In this document: in pieces, positions 10,820-21,198 of the stretch
Numbering within the stretch: position 1 is the stretch's first letter
Layout: each line of letters opens with the position of its first letter
Assembly (NCBI GenBank): GCA_022385755.1
Contig: MU278367.1
Span: 186,001 to 250,000 of the forward strand
DNA length: 64,000 nucleotides
Direction: 5' to 3'
Origin: Trametopsis cervina
Taxonomy: Eukaryota > Basidiomycota > Agaricomycetes > Polyporales > Irpicaceae
Made by a program: the position numbers and the translations under genes
The notes under the pieces: model-generated
What the model saw: the letters and a program-made list of their open reading frames with translations, nothing else
The model's database searches: none
Told to the model about the DNA's origin: nothing

Positions 10820-12118
10820 ATAAAAATCTTTAGAAGATTGCAACACACATAATCCCTTGTCAACAGCTTTGTTACAGAACAGCCATGAAGCTGCTGTACA
10901 CACCAACCAGACTAAGTTAAAAGGGAAAGAGTGAGCACCATAGCACCAACTTGCAGTCAACACCTACATGCCTAAACACATATTATGCATCATTCTTAGT
11001 TTACATGCTCTCTTGATTGAATCTACCCTGACAGTCTATATAATCTCTTAATATATACTTGTACACCCTCATATAATATACCATGTTTAAGAATTCCAGT
11101 ATTATTGAGTCTAGCACAGCTTATCACTAAAGCAGTGGTTGCTTGTGAACAAGTGAGTGCCACGACAAAATGCAAGTACATGCAAAAATACATAGAAATG
11201 AAGCAAACAAAATGAAGTGAGATAAACAAAACAGAATGAAAGGGCACAGAGGCAGAAGGGTGCACAAAGCTGTCTACAAGAAGACTCAACTCTATTGAAA
11301 ACAAAAGGCGAGCTGATCAGCTAATGCTGAGCGGAATACATATTGCGCACACCTAAAGCAGGATGAAAGGCAATGCCTGTCATTGGCCATGCCACTTCAG
11401 GTTTTGAGGAAGCTAAGCCTTTGCTGACTAAACAAAGCAAAGCCTACCATGCAAAGTGTAGCAATCAACCTCTGCCTTCTGTCTGTGATCTTTCTTCAAT
11501 TGTGCCTTTTACTAGTTCTCTAATGTCATGTCAAGACATAGACAAGGATGTTTTGAGTAGGTAGTAAGGTGCTACTGTTTAAAGAGGCACTCTCCTGAAG
11601 AGTCATGTCAGTGGCAGAGATCTGGGAAATGTCTCCCTGCTCTTGAAATCTGACATTATCATAATCTCATGCTCAGCATCCAGGTATTGTCCCGTTCATC
11701 CTGCTCTATGATCTAATGCCCTTATGTTTGCAGCAGCAACAAGACGTGCAATAATAGTGGTAAGCATGGTGAGAAGCCACATGGCAAATAAAAGATAAAC
11801 AGACATACTGCAAGAGCTAAAGATAGTGAAACTGTGAGGGATAAAAGTATGTGATCAGTGACATGATGAGGTTGCAGAGACAAGATAGGCAACATTGACA
11901 TACAATGAGCAAGGATCAAAGAGGAGCAGGCAGTCAGCAGCTGTCCAAGCCAAGGCCTTTTTAAGAGGTAGGACAACCACACAACTGGAACCTTGCAAAG
12001 GTATCCAGCAAATAAAAAATGTAAAAGAATGAACACAACATATCTAAGCCATATCATCATCCCCTTCCAGACCTCTCATAGCCTTGAGGTAGCACTTCAC
12101 ATTCATGCACTTACCCTA
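10820..12118. other. AT-rich sequence between relics, nothing recognised
   Basis: Several short open frames exist on both strands, none with a recognisable domain, repeat or codon bias. Probably decayed transposon sequence. Confidence 0.5.
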
Positions 12119-12690
12119 CTATGCTTTAGAGCCATGATTTTGACCCCGGTAGGCATGAGAGGTTGAGTGCAGAACGTATAGTGCGCTATAGGTCAGAGTT
12201 GGTTGACATGACTGGTTGACACTATCTTGACATCTGTACCAAACCACATCACAGAAAACACCAAGCAATAAGAGAACCATGACCTCAAGTGTGCTATACA
12301 CTAAATGCCTTGTCAGTTTTTGCTGCTCATATAGTGCTTCTATTATCTCTCTGAGGAAATAGTGGCTGACATGTTGTGTGACATAGGATACATGACATAG
12401 CAGGACCACAAGAAGATCGGTGAGTGCAGTTGCTGTATGGTCTTGGATGTTCTTGAACATGGTGCTGTTGAACAAAGGTTTTGCATAATCCAGATAGTCA
12501 TTAAACTTGCCAGAGAGCATAACAACTACTTGATGTACTCTAACAAATAGAGATATCTGCACAAGAAGACTGAGAATCAATCGCAGTGCTGATAATACCC
12601 AGCATGGCTAAGCTGAGAAATACTATTGAGGAGGCGCAGTAGGTGTGCTTGTATAAAGATAGATAAGGATAGTAGTGTAGTTTTGAGTAT
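12119..12690 (-). pseudogene. Decayed relative of the membrane-protein ORF at 21199-22773
   Basis: On the minus strand, fragments in two frames line up with the intact ORF: FLSLAMLG with FLRLAVLG (signal segment), NSTMFKNI..TATALTDLL with NNTMSNI..NATSVLTEL, VTQHVSHYFLREIIEAL with VTQHIGHEIIKEL, and EQQKL with EQGKL, followed by a hydrophobic membrane segment. A stop and frame change lie near 12,540-12,560, so it is not intact. The repeat-rich tail of the intact protein is missing. Confidence 0.6.
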
Positions 12691-13434
12691 TGAAAGACAA
12701 ATGGAAAAAGAAAATCAATCAAACACGCGCAGAACCTAACTCCAGGGTTACAACCAGATTGCCAGATTTGAAGCGGCTGACAGTTACACACAGGTCACAC
12801 ACAGGTCACACACAATAGCTTAAATCCCCACCTCCACCTCTTTTCTTTTTTCTTCTCCCCTGGAGCATTATTTTGCCTGCTTTGACATTCTTGTTGACAA
12901 TTGCTGTATCTACCCTGCAGCTCATTGCTGATGTCATCCTCCGCTCATTAGACTACTGGAACAAGGTGCTAATAGCACTCATGTTGTTTATATGTGGTGG
13001 CTGCTAATTACATCTCTCCCTGAGCTAATGTGGAAGATCTATAGAATAACTTGATAGACACTCCTATTAATGACTACCAAGCTTTAGTTACTCAACAACA
13101 AATAATAGTAATATGTTTTCTTATTCACTACAAATAAATTTATTACTTATCGAAAATCTACTTATTACATAGTCATAGATCTTTATTTTCCTTTGAGGCA
13201 ATTAATAGAGTGTCAACAAAGGACTGATTACATAATGCTACAATGGTAGAATAGTAAACAACCATACTGAAAAATTTCTGAATATTAAGGTGAAAAAACA
13301 CACATTATATATTATGTGTTACCCACTATCAAAGTAATTTGAAAGGGCACATAACTATAACTATGCATTAAAAGGACTCATAAAGGACTTTAAAGATTGT
13401 ATGGAATTTATGGGAATTTTTTGAAATTGAATTA
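12691..13434. other. AT-rich sequence, nothing recognised
   Basis: Separates the membrane-ORF relic from the right arm. A short inverted repeat (CAGCTAATTTATAAGCTG) at about 13,443 marks the inner edge of the arm. Confidence 0.5.
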
Positions 13435-13999
13435 AGACTTCACAGCTAATTTATAAGCTGTGAAAAAGGACTTCCAAATGTGGAAAATGTGCGCTTATGT
13501 AATCTGATGTCATTACTACAAACCATTTCGCTATAGCTATATTATTAAGCTCAGAAAGTGCTAAACATAGCCAAAGCATGGGATTTTAAGAGTGTCATGA
13601 CTTTAGAAGTGTAAATAAAGATATATAAATGGCTCTATAGGCTGTTCAGAATTTAATGTGATTTTTCCGGATTTTTGTGAATTTTATTTGGAGCTCTACA
13701 GTCAATTTATTGACCGTGGGAAAACCATTTCCAAATGTGGAAAACGTCCACTTAGCTAACCTGATGTCATTGCTACAAACAGTTTTGCTGTAGCTGCATT
13801 ATTGAGCTCAGAAAGTACAAAATACTGCCAAAACATCGAAATTGAGACCATATTTCCGCATTTGGGCAAGTTTATTTTGGCTCTAGAGACTTCAATGTTT
13901 AGGCAATACTGTTAGTGTTGATTCTAACACAGTGTACTATACCATGGGTACCTTCTGGAGGGGTCAAATATGGACGCCTATTTCGGTCAGTAAGCATTG

Positions 14000-14282
14000 C
14001 TTACCCAGTAACAAATGTTACTTACTCCATTTACCTATTGGTAACAAGTTTTATCTACTTGGTAATAAGTATTACTTACTCGGTAACAATCTCTACTTAC
14101 TTGATAACAACTTCTACTTACTTAGTAATAACTTCTACTTACTTCATAATACACCTCTACTTACTCAATAACAAACTTACTTTGCATGTTAACAAATGCC
14201 ATCTACTTGATAACAAACCTTTACTTACCTGGTAACAACTTTTGTTTATCCAGCAATACAGTAGTACTTACTCATTAACAGA
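14000..14282. repeat. Minisatellite, 21-22 bp unit
   Basis: About a dozen imperfect units of the form TACTTACT-(t/c)-(g/a)GTAACAA-ctt-c follow each other directly, with unit lengths mostly 21-22. The long open frame across it (repeating Ser-Thr-Tyr-Leu) is a by-product of the period being near a multiple of three. The left-arm copy is largely lost in the assembly gap. Confidence 0.85.
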
Positions 14283-14325
14283 TGCTTCATACTGATACTG
14301 ACTTGATTTACATCACTCTGTTACT

Positions 14326-14404
14326 GTGTCTACATAGCCCAGTGGTTTACTGCCTTCATTTTGTTCAGTCCCAAGGCTGCTGGTTCAACTCCGGCTCAGT
14401 CCAG
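14326..14404 (+). repeat. tRNA-derived SINE-like head, right arm
   Basis: Box A-like TAGCCCAGTGGTTTA at 14335-14349 and box B-like GGTTCAACTCC at 14382-14392, 33 bases apart. The level of similarity to the left copy (7763-7834) is lower than in the neighbouring arm sequence. No proper acceptor stem is visible, so a functional tRNA is unlikely. Confidence 0.55.
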
Positions 14405-14434
14405 TGAATTGACCTAAGCATGTTTACATCACGT

Positions 14435-14470
14435 CGTGTCGAAGCGCCAGCATGTTGGCGCTTCGACACG
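14435..14470. other. Perfect 15-bp-stem hairpin in right arm
   Basis: CGTGTCGAAGCGCCA (14435-14449) is the exact reverse complement of 14456-14470, with a 6-base loop GCATGT. It sits just downstream of the tRNA-like head, the same relative place as the hairpin of different sequence in the left arm. Confidence 0.85.
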
Positions 14471-15036
14471 AGCTGAGGGCATTAGGATGACACTGGGCAG
14501 TCTTTTGGGCTTATTTGGTCTTTTTGGGCCTGTTTTCGCTAAAAACAGCTGTAGAGCCTCCAATAAAATCCGGAAAAATCTGGAAAAATCGCCAGAAATT
14601 CTGGAAGGCTTAGTAACCCCATGTCACATGATCACATTACTCTCCCACGGTCATGTGATCTCACAAATTGCGTTCTTTTTCAAACAAATGCACAAAATGC
14701 TTTCTACAGAGTTTAATAAAATGTGGAAAAATGCGCTAAAATGGGAGCACATTATCTAATACATATGGGCATATGTCTGAGATGTTATATGGCTGTTATA
14801 GCTTGAGTATTGAGCGAAAGGCAGACATGTAAAGGTGTAGATGGACCGTGGAAGTTTTACTTCCCAAAATGAAAGGTGTGCGCTTATCTAATCTGATCCT
14901 CCTACTATGGACGGCATTGCTGTAGCTGCATTATTAAGCTCAGAAAACACAAAATACTCGAAAAACATAGACAATGCAAGCTTTCAAAAGCCATAAAAGA
15001 GCACTGAGGCATGGAATACACTTCAAATGAGGGGGG

Positions 15037-15740
15037 TGTCACGAAGACTGAGTCACGTGACTAAAAGGGATCGCTCTAGAACTTAAGACACCTAAGGGTG
15101 TAATCCTTTATTCAAGGAAAACAGCTAACAAGCTGTGCGCAACGCTAGCCCAGTGAAGACCAAATGTATTAGTAACTACTTATGATACAGGAAAAGATAA
15201 CAACGGCTTATCTAGCCCAGTGAAGACCAAAAGGTCGAGATGAGGGCTAGGAGCGATGAAGGCCAGGTATATATACTACTGGAGTCTGCGCACGGACCAC
15301 TTTAGGGTAGGGCAGACGAGACAATAGAACAATAGCGTGACGCGACAATAGAAAGAGACAAAGGGAAGAAGACAATAGAAAGGAACAATAAAAGAGAACA
15401 ATGACAAAGGGGAACAATAGGAATGGTGCCACTTCGGGCGTAATTACTAAGTGCCGAGCCTGAGTCATAGACCGATGGACCGGGAGTCCGATGGGTCGGG
15501 GAAGAGAAGAGTCCGAGGTTCCGGAAGGATCCGAAAGCCGTGCGGAGTCACAGGGCCGGTGATGTCGCTATCAGTCCGGGCCGAGCGAAGAACGCAAGTG
15601 CGCGAGCATGTGCAAATCATGTGATCGTGCGGGTCATGAGACCGCGTCGACGAGTCACGTGACCGCGAGGACGTGTAGGACGCGCCAAAATAAAAGAAAG
15701 AAAATCGAATAAATTGGGCGCCACGCGTATAACCATGACA
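15037..15740. mobile_element. Solo LTR copy 1 with 5-bp target duplication GGGGG
   Basis: 704 bp, ends TGTCACGAAG...AACCATGACA (TGTCA/TGACA termini), flanked by GGGGG at 15032-15036 and 15741-15745. Removing it plus one repeat restores the match to the left arm near 7,105-7,135, so it inserted into an already existing arm. It carries the repeated CTAGCCCAGTGAAGACCAAA motif, a TATATATA stretch and AATAAA-type signals near the right end. Termini and 5-bp duplication fit Ty3/gypsy LTRs. Confidence 0.9.
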
Positions 15741-16221
15741 GGGGGCTCTTTAATATAAGTGTTTTATGAGCCAAACCGAAGCCCATCAAAGTCGGGCGCT
15801 TATTTCCCAAAAAGGGCATATGTGTTTCTCATCTTCTGCTCTCAGTTCTGCATGGTTTCCTTAATAAAGGTGACCACAGTGTAGCTCAATGTCATGACTA
15901 CATGCTGATATATAATTTGTTGAGAAACTCTGACATGGGGAGGCTGTAAAAATTGAGGAAGTTTTGTAGTCTCAAATAAGCGCTCAACTACACAAATTGC
16001 TAATGGGTCAATAACTGCTACTAATGCCATTAAAACCATACAAAATGGTAACAAAATATGCTTATAAAAGTGTATTCCAATCAAAATTCCCACGCATAGG
16101 GACAAAAATGTCACTGTCACAAGATGTCAATGTGCCAAGTGTTATTGGAATGATTCTACTTCGTACCTCAGGAATCGTAATACTTGTTGAACATATCTAG
16201 AATGTACCAAGCAGTCTGTAC

Positions 16222-18672
16222 TCACGGATGGGTCTCCCATCCATTATCGGGGACTTCAGTAGCAGCGGAAGAGTCATTACTACTGACACTGACTGCTGCC
16301 ACCTGAACACTTGCCCTACGTGCCTCATCGGCCATCTTCTCTAGCCGTTTGAAGTTCACGGACGACATCAACATCTTTGGTACCTTCGCCTTCTTGTGGT
16401 CAGGACAGTTCCGCGATTTGTGCCCTACCTCACTACAGTTGAAACAGTGATCTTCCGCCCTCTGTTTGTTACGCTCTGCCTTGAACAACTCCACATAGTG
16501 CTGCTCATGTAATTGGTGCACCTTTGGTAGGTCCTGCCGGGACGAAGCTGCCTTCATATTCCGATCAGCTGTCGATGCCCTCTGGTGGTCTCGCTTCATG
16601 GAAGCCAGTCCCATTGTGCGGTTCTCAAACCGGCCCCAGGTACACCCTGGTATCTTCCCATTGAACTCATTTATTTCCAACCATGCAGCCTTCAGTGACT
16701 TCTCTTTCAGCAAGATGTGTTTGATCAGTTTGTCGAGGGGAGTCTTCCCACACTCAATAAGGTGAAGACGCAGCTCCAATTGCAAAACATTCCAGAAAAT
16801 CTGAACCAACTGTCAATCTGTAACATCAATGAATCAATCTGCTAGCCGTTTAAGATCATGCGCAAAGTCCCACACTGTGCGACTACTTTGGATTGAGTGC
16901 ATCAAACGGTTCTGCAGCCGTAGCTTATAATCCTCAAGGAAGCAATAAGGGAAAAGGGCCTCATATAATGTAGAGATCATCAATCCATTCTGTCGGATCG
17001 CTACATGCGCCATGAAAAATTTCCGAGCCTTTCCAGACAGAAAATTGATGAACACTTTCAGAGCCAAATGCTCAGGCAATCCATTAAGCTCCATCCAATT
17101 ATCAAATTCATATGTGAACTTGTCAAAGCAATCAAAATCCAGCCAACCATTCCATGGCTCAGGTGTTTTTATCTTCACCCCTCTCATGACATGCTTGATC
17201 TACTTCTGATTTATCTGCCATTGCGCTCTCGGTTTCTGATTACTGTGCCATCTACCATCTGTAATAGAACATCTAATGGATGACAATGATGACGAGAAAG
17301 ACAAGGAAGAGCGATGCTCATCATCTGAGTCAGATACTGAGACAATACAAGACACACTGTTTGCACAAGTATTGTGGAACCAACCACCCTCCGGCACCAT
17401 AGATGCCTCCCTCTTAAATTGCCTTCCTTCAGCATGGTGTCAGTGAGTCGCCTTACCACCAGCAACACCCATACCTGTGACAGCCTCTGGTTTGTAATTG
17501 ACATGTCTGCGCAAGAACTCACACTATGCAGAATCCCGGTCAACACCTTTCTCTTTGCCCTTGGGTGGTGCTCTAGCAGATGTCCTGTCCGGGCCACTTG
17601 ACAGCTCATCCTGAGGCAGGGTGGGCATGTCGGGTACTTCAACAACAGTGACCATAACATGCATGCTCTTTTGTGTAGTCCTGGACGACTTGCCTAGTCT
17701 GTCTGATTGCACATCACGGGTGTCCCCATGGGAGCAATCCATTGCAACTTGCAACTGTTGACTTTCCTTGTCATTGGTGTATGCCGGTGCGAATCCATCC
17801 AGTTGATGATCGTGCGGCATGCTGCCCCTATCCTGCCACAACCTTGATGTCAGGTAGGGAGGGTAGCACAGGCAGAGTCAAACCCCATGCCACAGGAATG
17901 GAGCCATAAAGGTCCATGTCCTCAACTGAGAGCAAGTCAAACCAGTTCACTGTTCGCAAAAAATCTGTATTGACCGTAGCTACACTATGCAGCATAGTGC
18001 TAATCACAGTCTACTTAGATCCACTTCTTGTCAGTGGGTTCGGTCTTTACAATAACCATATCATGGCTCTGATCCGCTAGAATGTTCTCTACTGCCAGAG
18101 TGTTGTCAGCCTGACTGTGGGGAAGATGAATCAGATTCTGACACAGGCTCCGAAGAGGCCGCTGTGGACACTGGCTCAAATGTGGGTGAGGAGAACCCCA
18201 CCTCCTGAGCGTCACTAGGGATCACCCAAAAGCCATCTCGCTTCGAGGAGCCGGTCGCATCATCACTAGAGTCCCCTTGTACATGGACAGGCGGGATGCG
18301 TGAATGCTTAGTGCTGCCAACTGTGTCGCGGTCAGCAGCATGCTCTGAACTGTGCGCAGCAGTTTGAGCTGTCACACGGGTCCGTCTGGTCACTCGTGTA
18401 CAAATTGCCATGATCGTCAAACCCGGCAGTTTTCACTTTTCAGTGAGCGCAATATCCGTCGTGGCATGCTTTTTATTGATAGCAGCCCCGTGGACCCTAC
18501 AGTGAGATCCAGACACAGTAGTAGATCGCTCTACTTCGGCAGTCCGCAGAGAACTGAAGGTGAGCAGTCGCAAGCCCTCATCGTCAGGCCATGCTCTGGC
18601 CATGGCTACCTCGCCCTCCAGAACACTGTCAGGAGGGGAGGTCCAGGTCGAGTTGTCATTGATGGCAGCCAT
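16222..18672 (-). pseudogene. Degenerate Ty3/gypsy gag gene
   Basis: Minus-strand pieces in several frames. 18672-18433 gives an N-terminal segment; 18420-18106 and 17841-17524 are acidic, Ser/Pro-rich; 17187-16834 is the retrotransposon gag core (WNGWLDFDCFDKF, WMELNG, VFINFLSGKARKFFM, FDKFTYEFDNW); 16809-16222 ends with a CCHC zinc knuckle CFNCSEVGHKSRNC. Stops and frame changes separate all pieces. The last piece stops at the border of the inverted-repeat arm, and nothing of protease or pol follows. It is the same strand as the membrane-protein ORF at 21.2-22.8 kb. Confidence 0.85.
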
Positions 18673-18831
18673 ATTATTTTTATGCTAGTGAAAATTTATT
18701 TCGTAGATGTGCATGGGTGATCAGTCCGGCGCAGTGTGTTTAGAAATGGAAAAAAAGAATACTGAAAAAAATGTGAGTTCTCAGTGGGTCTTTAGCAGAA
18801 AGCAAGTAACAAGTCGAAGATGATAGAGAAA

Positions 18832-19517
18832 TGTCACGGAGACTGAGTCACGTGACGCTAGGGATAACCCTAATCTCAAGACACCAAACGGTGTAAACCT
18901 CTTATTCAGAGGTAAACAGCTAGGAAGCTGTGCGCAAATCTAGCCCAGTTAAGACCAAATGTTATTAGTAACTATATACAGTACAAGTAAGTAAGTAAAG
19001 GCTTACCTAGCCCAGTTAAGACCAAAAGGTCGAGATGAGGGCTAGGAGCGATGAAGGCCGTGTATATATACTACTGGGGGGGCTGCGCACGGACCACTTT
19101 AGGGCGGGCAGGACAATAGGACAATAGCGCGACGCGACAATAGAAGGGGAACAATAAGAAAGAGAACAGTGAACAATGATGACGAAGGGGGACAATAGGA
19201 ATGGTGCCACTCCGGGCGTAATTACTAAAGCCGAGCCTGAGTCATAGACCGATGGACCGGAAGTCTGAAGAGTCGGGGAAAGGAAGAGTCCGAGGTTCCG
19301 GAAGGATCCGGAAGCCGTGCGGAGTTGCAGGGCCGGTGATGTCACTATCAGTCCGGGCCGAGTAAAGAGTGCAAGTGCGCGTGCATGTGCATGTCATGTG
19401 ATCGTGCAGGTCATGAGACCGTGCTGCCGAGTCACGTGATCGCGAAGACGTGTAGGATGTGCCAAAATAAAATAAAAGAAATTGAATAAATTGGGCGCTA
19501 CACGTATAACCATGACA
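18832..19517. mobile_element. LTR copy 2, upstream of the gag relic
   Basis: 686 bp, TGTCACGGAG...AACCATGACA, same orientation as copies 1 and 3. Flanking 5-mers (AGAAA, GATCT) do not match, unlike the other two copies, so it could be one LTR of a broken element or a recombinant. It lies 159 bp before the gag start in gag's reading direction, where a 5' LTR would be, but no tRNA primer site is recognisable next to it. Confidence 0.85.
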
Positions 19518-20003
19518 GATCTTCAGTTTCGAACGAGTATGAGTAGAATAATGTTCCAATTCAAAGAGCTTGGGGTTTTCCCCCGTTACTCGCTAGGTAT
19601 ATATACATATATGTTATCTATGCTAATTACTTACAAGTGGCGGTGAGAACAAAGTTACTATAGAACAAAGAGAGATAAAAAGAAAGCAGTACAGAAGATA
19701 TACAAAGGAATGAGTCTTGGCGTGACAGTACGCCGTGCACGCCGTTGTTATCATAGACTGCGCGTCGCCAGCGGCACTATCTGAGTCATCTGGGTGGCTA
19801 CGCACCTTTGTGGTGTCAATCTTTATGGCAGGTGAGTCAGCCCTTACAATTCAGAACCTACAGGTTTATACAAAAGTAAAGTAAAAAGATGGAGATCTTC
19901 TACAGAGATCTCCCAGACTTATCATCGCATCAATAACTATACAGTACAACTGGAATCTACGATCTGTCCATATCCCCAGAACACGGCTCTCTTGTGAGCA
20001 GGT
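19518..20003. other. Spacer between LTR copies 2 and 3, nothing recognised
   Basis: No coding frame of note and no internal LTR-retrotransposon sequence. The last five bases (19999-20003, CAGGT) are the target duplication of copy 3. Confidence 0.5.
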
Positions 20004-20692
20004 TGTCACGAAAACTGGTCACGTGACGTATAGGGATGACTCCTATCTCAAGACACTGAAAGGTGTAATACTCTTACTCAGAGTAAAACAGCTAATTAAC
20101 TGTGCGCAGATCTAGCCCAATGAAGACCAAATTGTATTAGTAAGGAAGAAATACAAGTATAAATAACTAAAAGGCTTACCTAGCCCAGTAAAGACCAAAA
20201 AGTCGAGATGAGGGCTAGAAGCAATGAAGGTCAGGTATTTATACTACTGGGTCTGTACACGGACCACTTTAGGGCAGGACAGACAGAACAATAGAATAAT
20301 AGTGCAATGCGGCAATAGAAAGGGAACAAAGGGAGAAGGACAATAGAGAACAATAGACGAAGGGGGACAATAGAAATGGTGCCACTCTGAGCGTAATTAC
20401 CAATGCCAAGTCTGAGTCATAGACCAATGGACCGGGAGTTCAATGGGTCGGGGAAAGGAAGAGTCAGAGGTTCCAGAGGGATCCGGAAGCTGCATGAAGT
20501 TGCAGGGCCAATGATGTCGTTATCAGTCGAGGCTAAGCGAAGAGCACGAGTGCACGTGCATGTGCAAGTCATGTGATCATGCAGGTCATGAGACCGTGTC
20601 GACAAGTCACGTGACTGCGAAGATGTGTAGGATGCTCCAAAATAAAAGAAAGAAAATCAAATAAATTGGGCGCTACACGTATAACCATGGCA
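20004..20692. mobile_element. Solo LTR copy 3 with 5-bp target duplication CAGGT
   Basis: 689 bp, TGTCACGAAA...AACCATGGCA, flanked on both sides by CAGGT (19999-20003 and 20693-20697). Its right end is TGGCA instead of TGACA. It is visibly more diverged from copies 1 and 2 than they are from each other. A clean solo LTR from the same gypsy family. Confidence 0.9.
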
Positions 20693-20697
20693 CAGGT

Positions 20698-21198
20698 GCC
20701 ACCGTTCCTCTTACACATGAGGCCCCAAGATTAATTGTTAGTCATTCACACTTTTTCTGACATACAGGCCATGACTATGTCATGTTGTTGAGTGCTATTC
20801 TCACTGCTGCTGGCAAAGGAACAGAGATTGGGTTGAATGAAATCTTGCACATATATATAGTATGAAAGGTCTAATACAGTTAAACAAAGGAATGTGTAGT
20901 ATGTAAGGTCTGATATAATGAAATAAACATATATGTACAGTATGAGCTGTAAAGGTATTATCATTCAGTGTAATATAGTCCAATTGAAGGTGTTCAGGAA
21001 TCCATGCGGGACTGTAAGGCTTCTTGCACTGCACAGCCAAGGTCTCTGCGCATTGTAGATGCTAGGAAGAGATCAGACCCATATCAAACTCAACAAACTG
21101 GCAGGGAACCTACCTTGATTATCCCGGTAGTTATCAAAGTGCTGTATCAGGCCTCTGACCTGGCCAACTTGAACAGAGCATGTGTCATCAACAGCAGA
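20698..21198. other. Spacer before the membrane-protein ORF, nothing recognised
   Basis: AT-rich, no convincing coding frame. It is the 3' flank of the minus-strand ORF that follows; no clear polyadenylation site could be assigned. Confidence 0.5.

Larger units (their letters stand above)
13435..16181. repeat. Right arm of the ~9.5-kb inverted repeat, interrupted by an LTR
   Basis: Reverse-complement counterpart of 6692-9190. It contains, from the inside out: the near-identical segment 13500-13871, a minisatellite, a tRNA-like head, a hairpin, the counterpart of 7430-7640 (about 14,500-14,750), LTR copy 1 (15037-15740) and the outer segment (15741-16181). The short ORF of the left outer segment is also open here (minus, 15842-16120), but its differences fall at all codon positions, so it does not look like a selected protein. 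Confidence 0.8.

Noticed and set aside
14000..14282. CRISPR-like array
   Set aside because: Units follow directly without unique spacers, the units drift, and the genome is eukaryotic; it is a minisatellite.
14326..14404. Functional tRNA gene
   Set aside because: Promoter boxes resemble a tRNA but no acceptor stem or consistent anticodon arm can be drawn.
14435..14480. Helitron 3' end (hairpin followed by CTGA)
   Set aside because: The hairpin fits, but the CTRR is not followed by T, no TC 5' end was found, and no Rep/helicase sequence is present.
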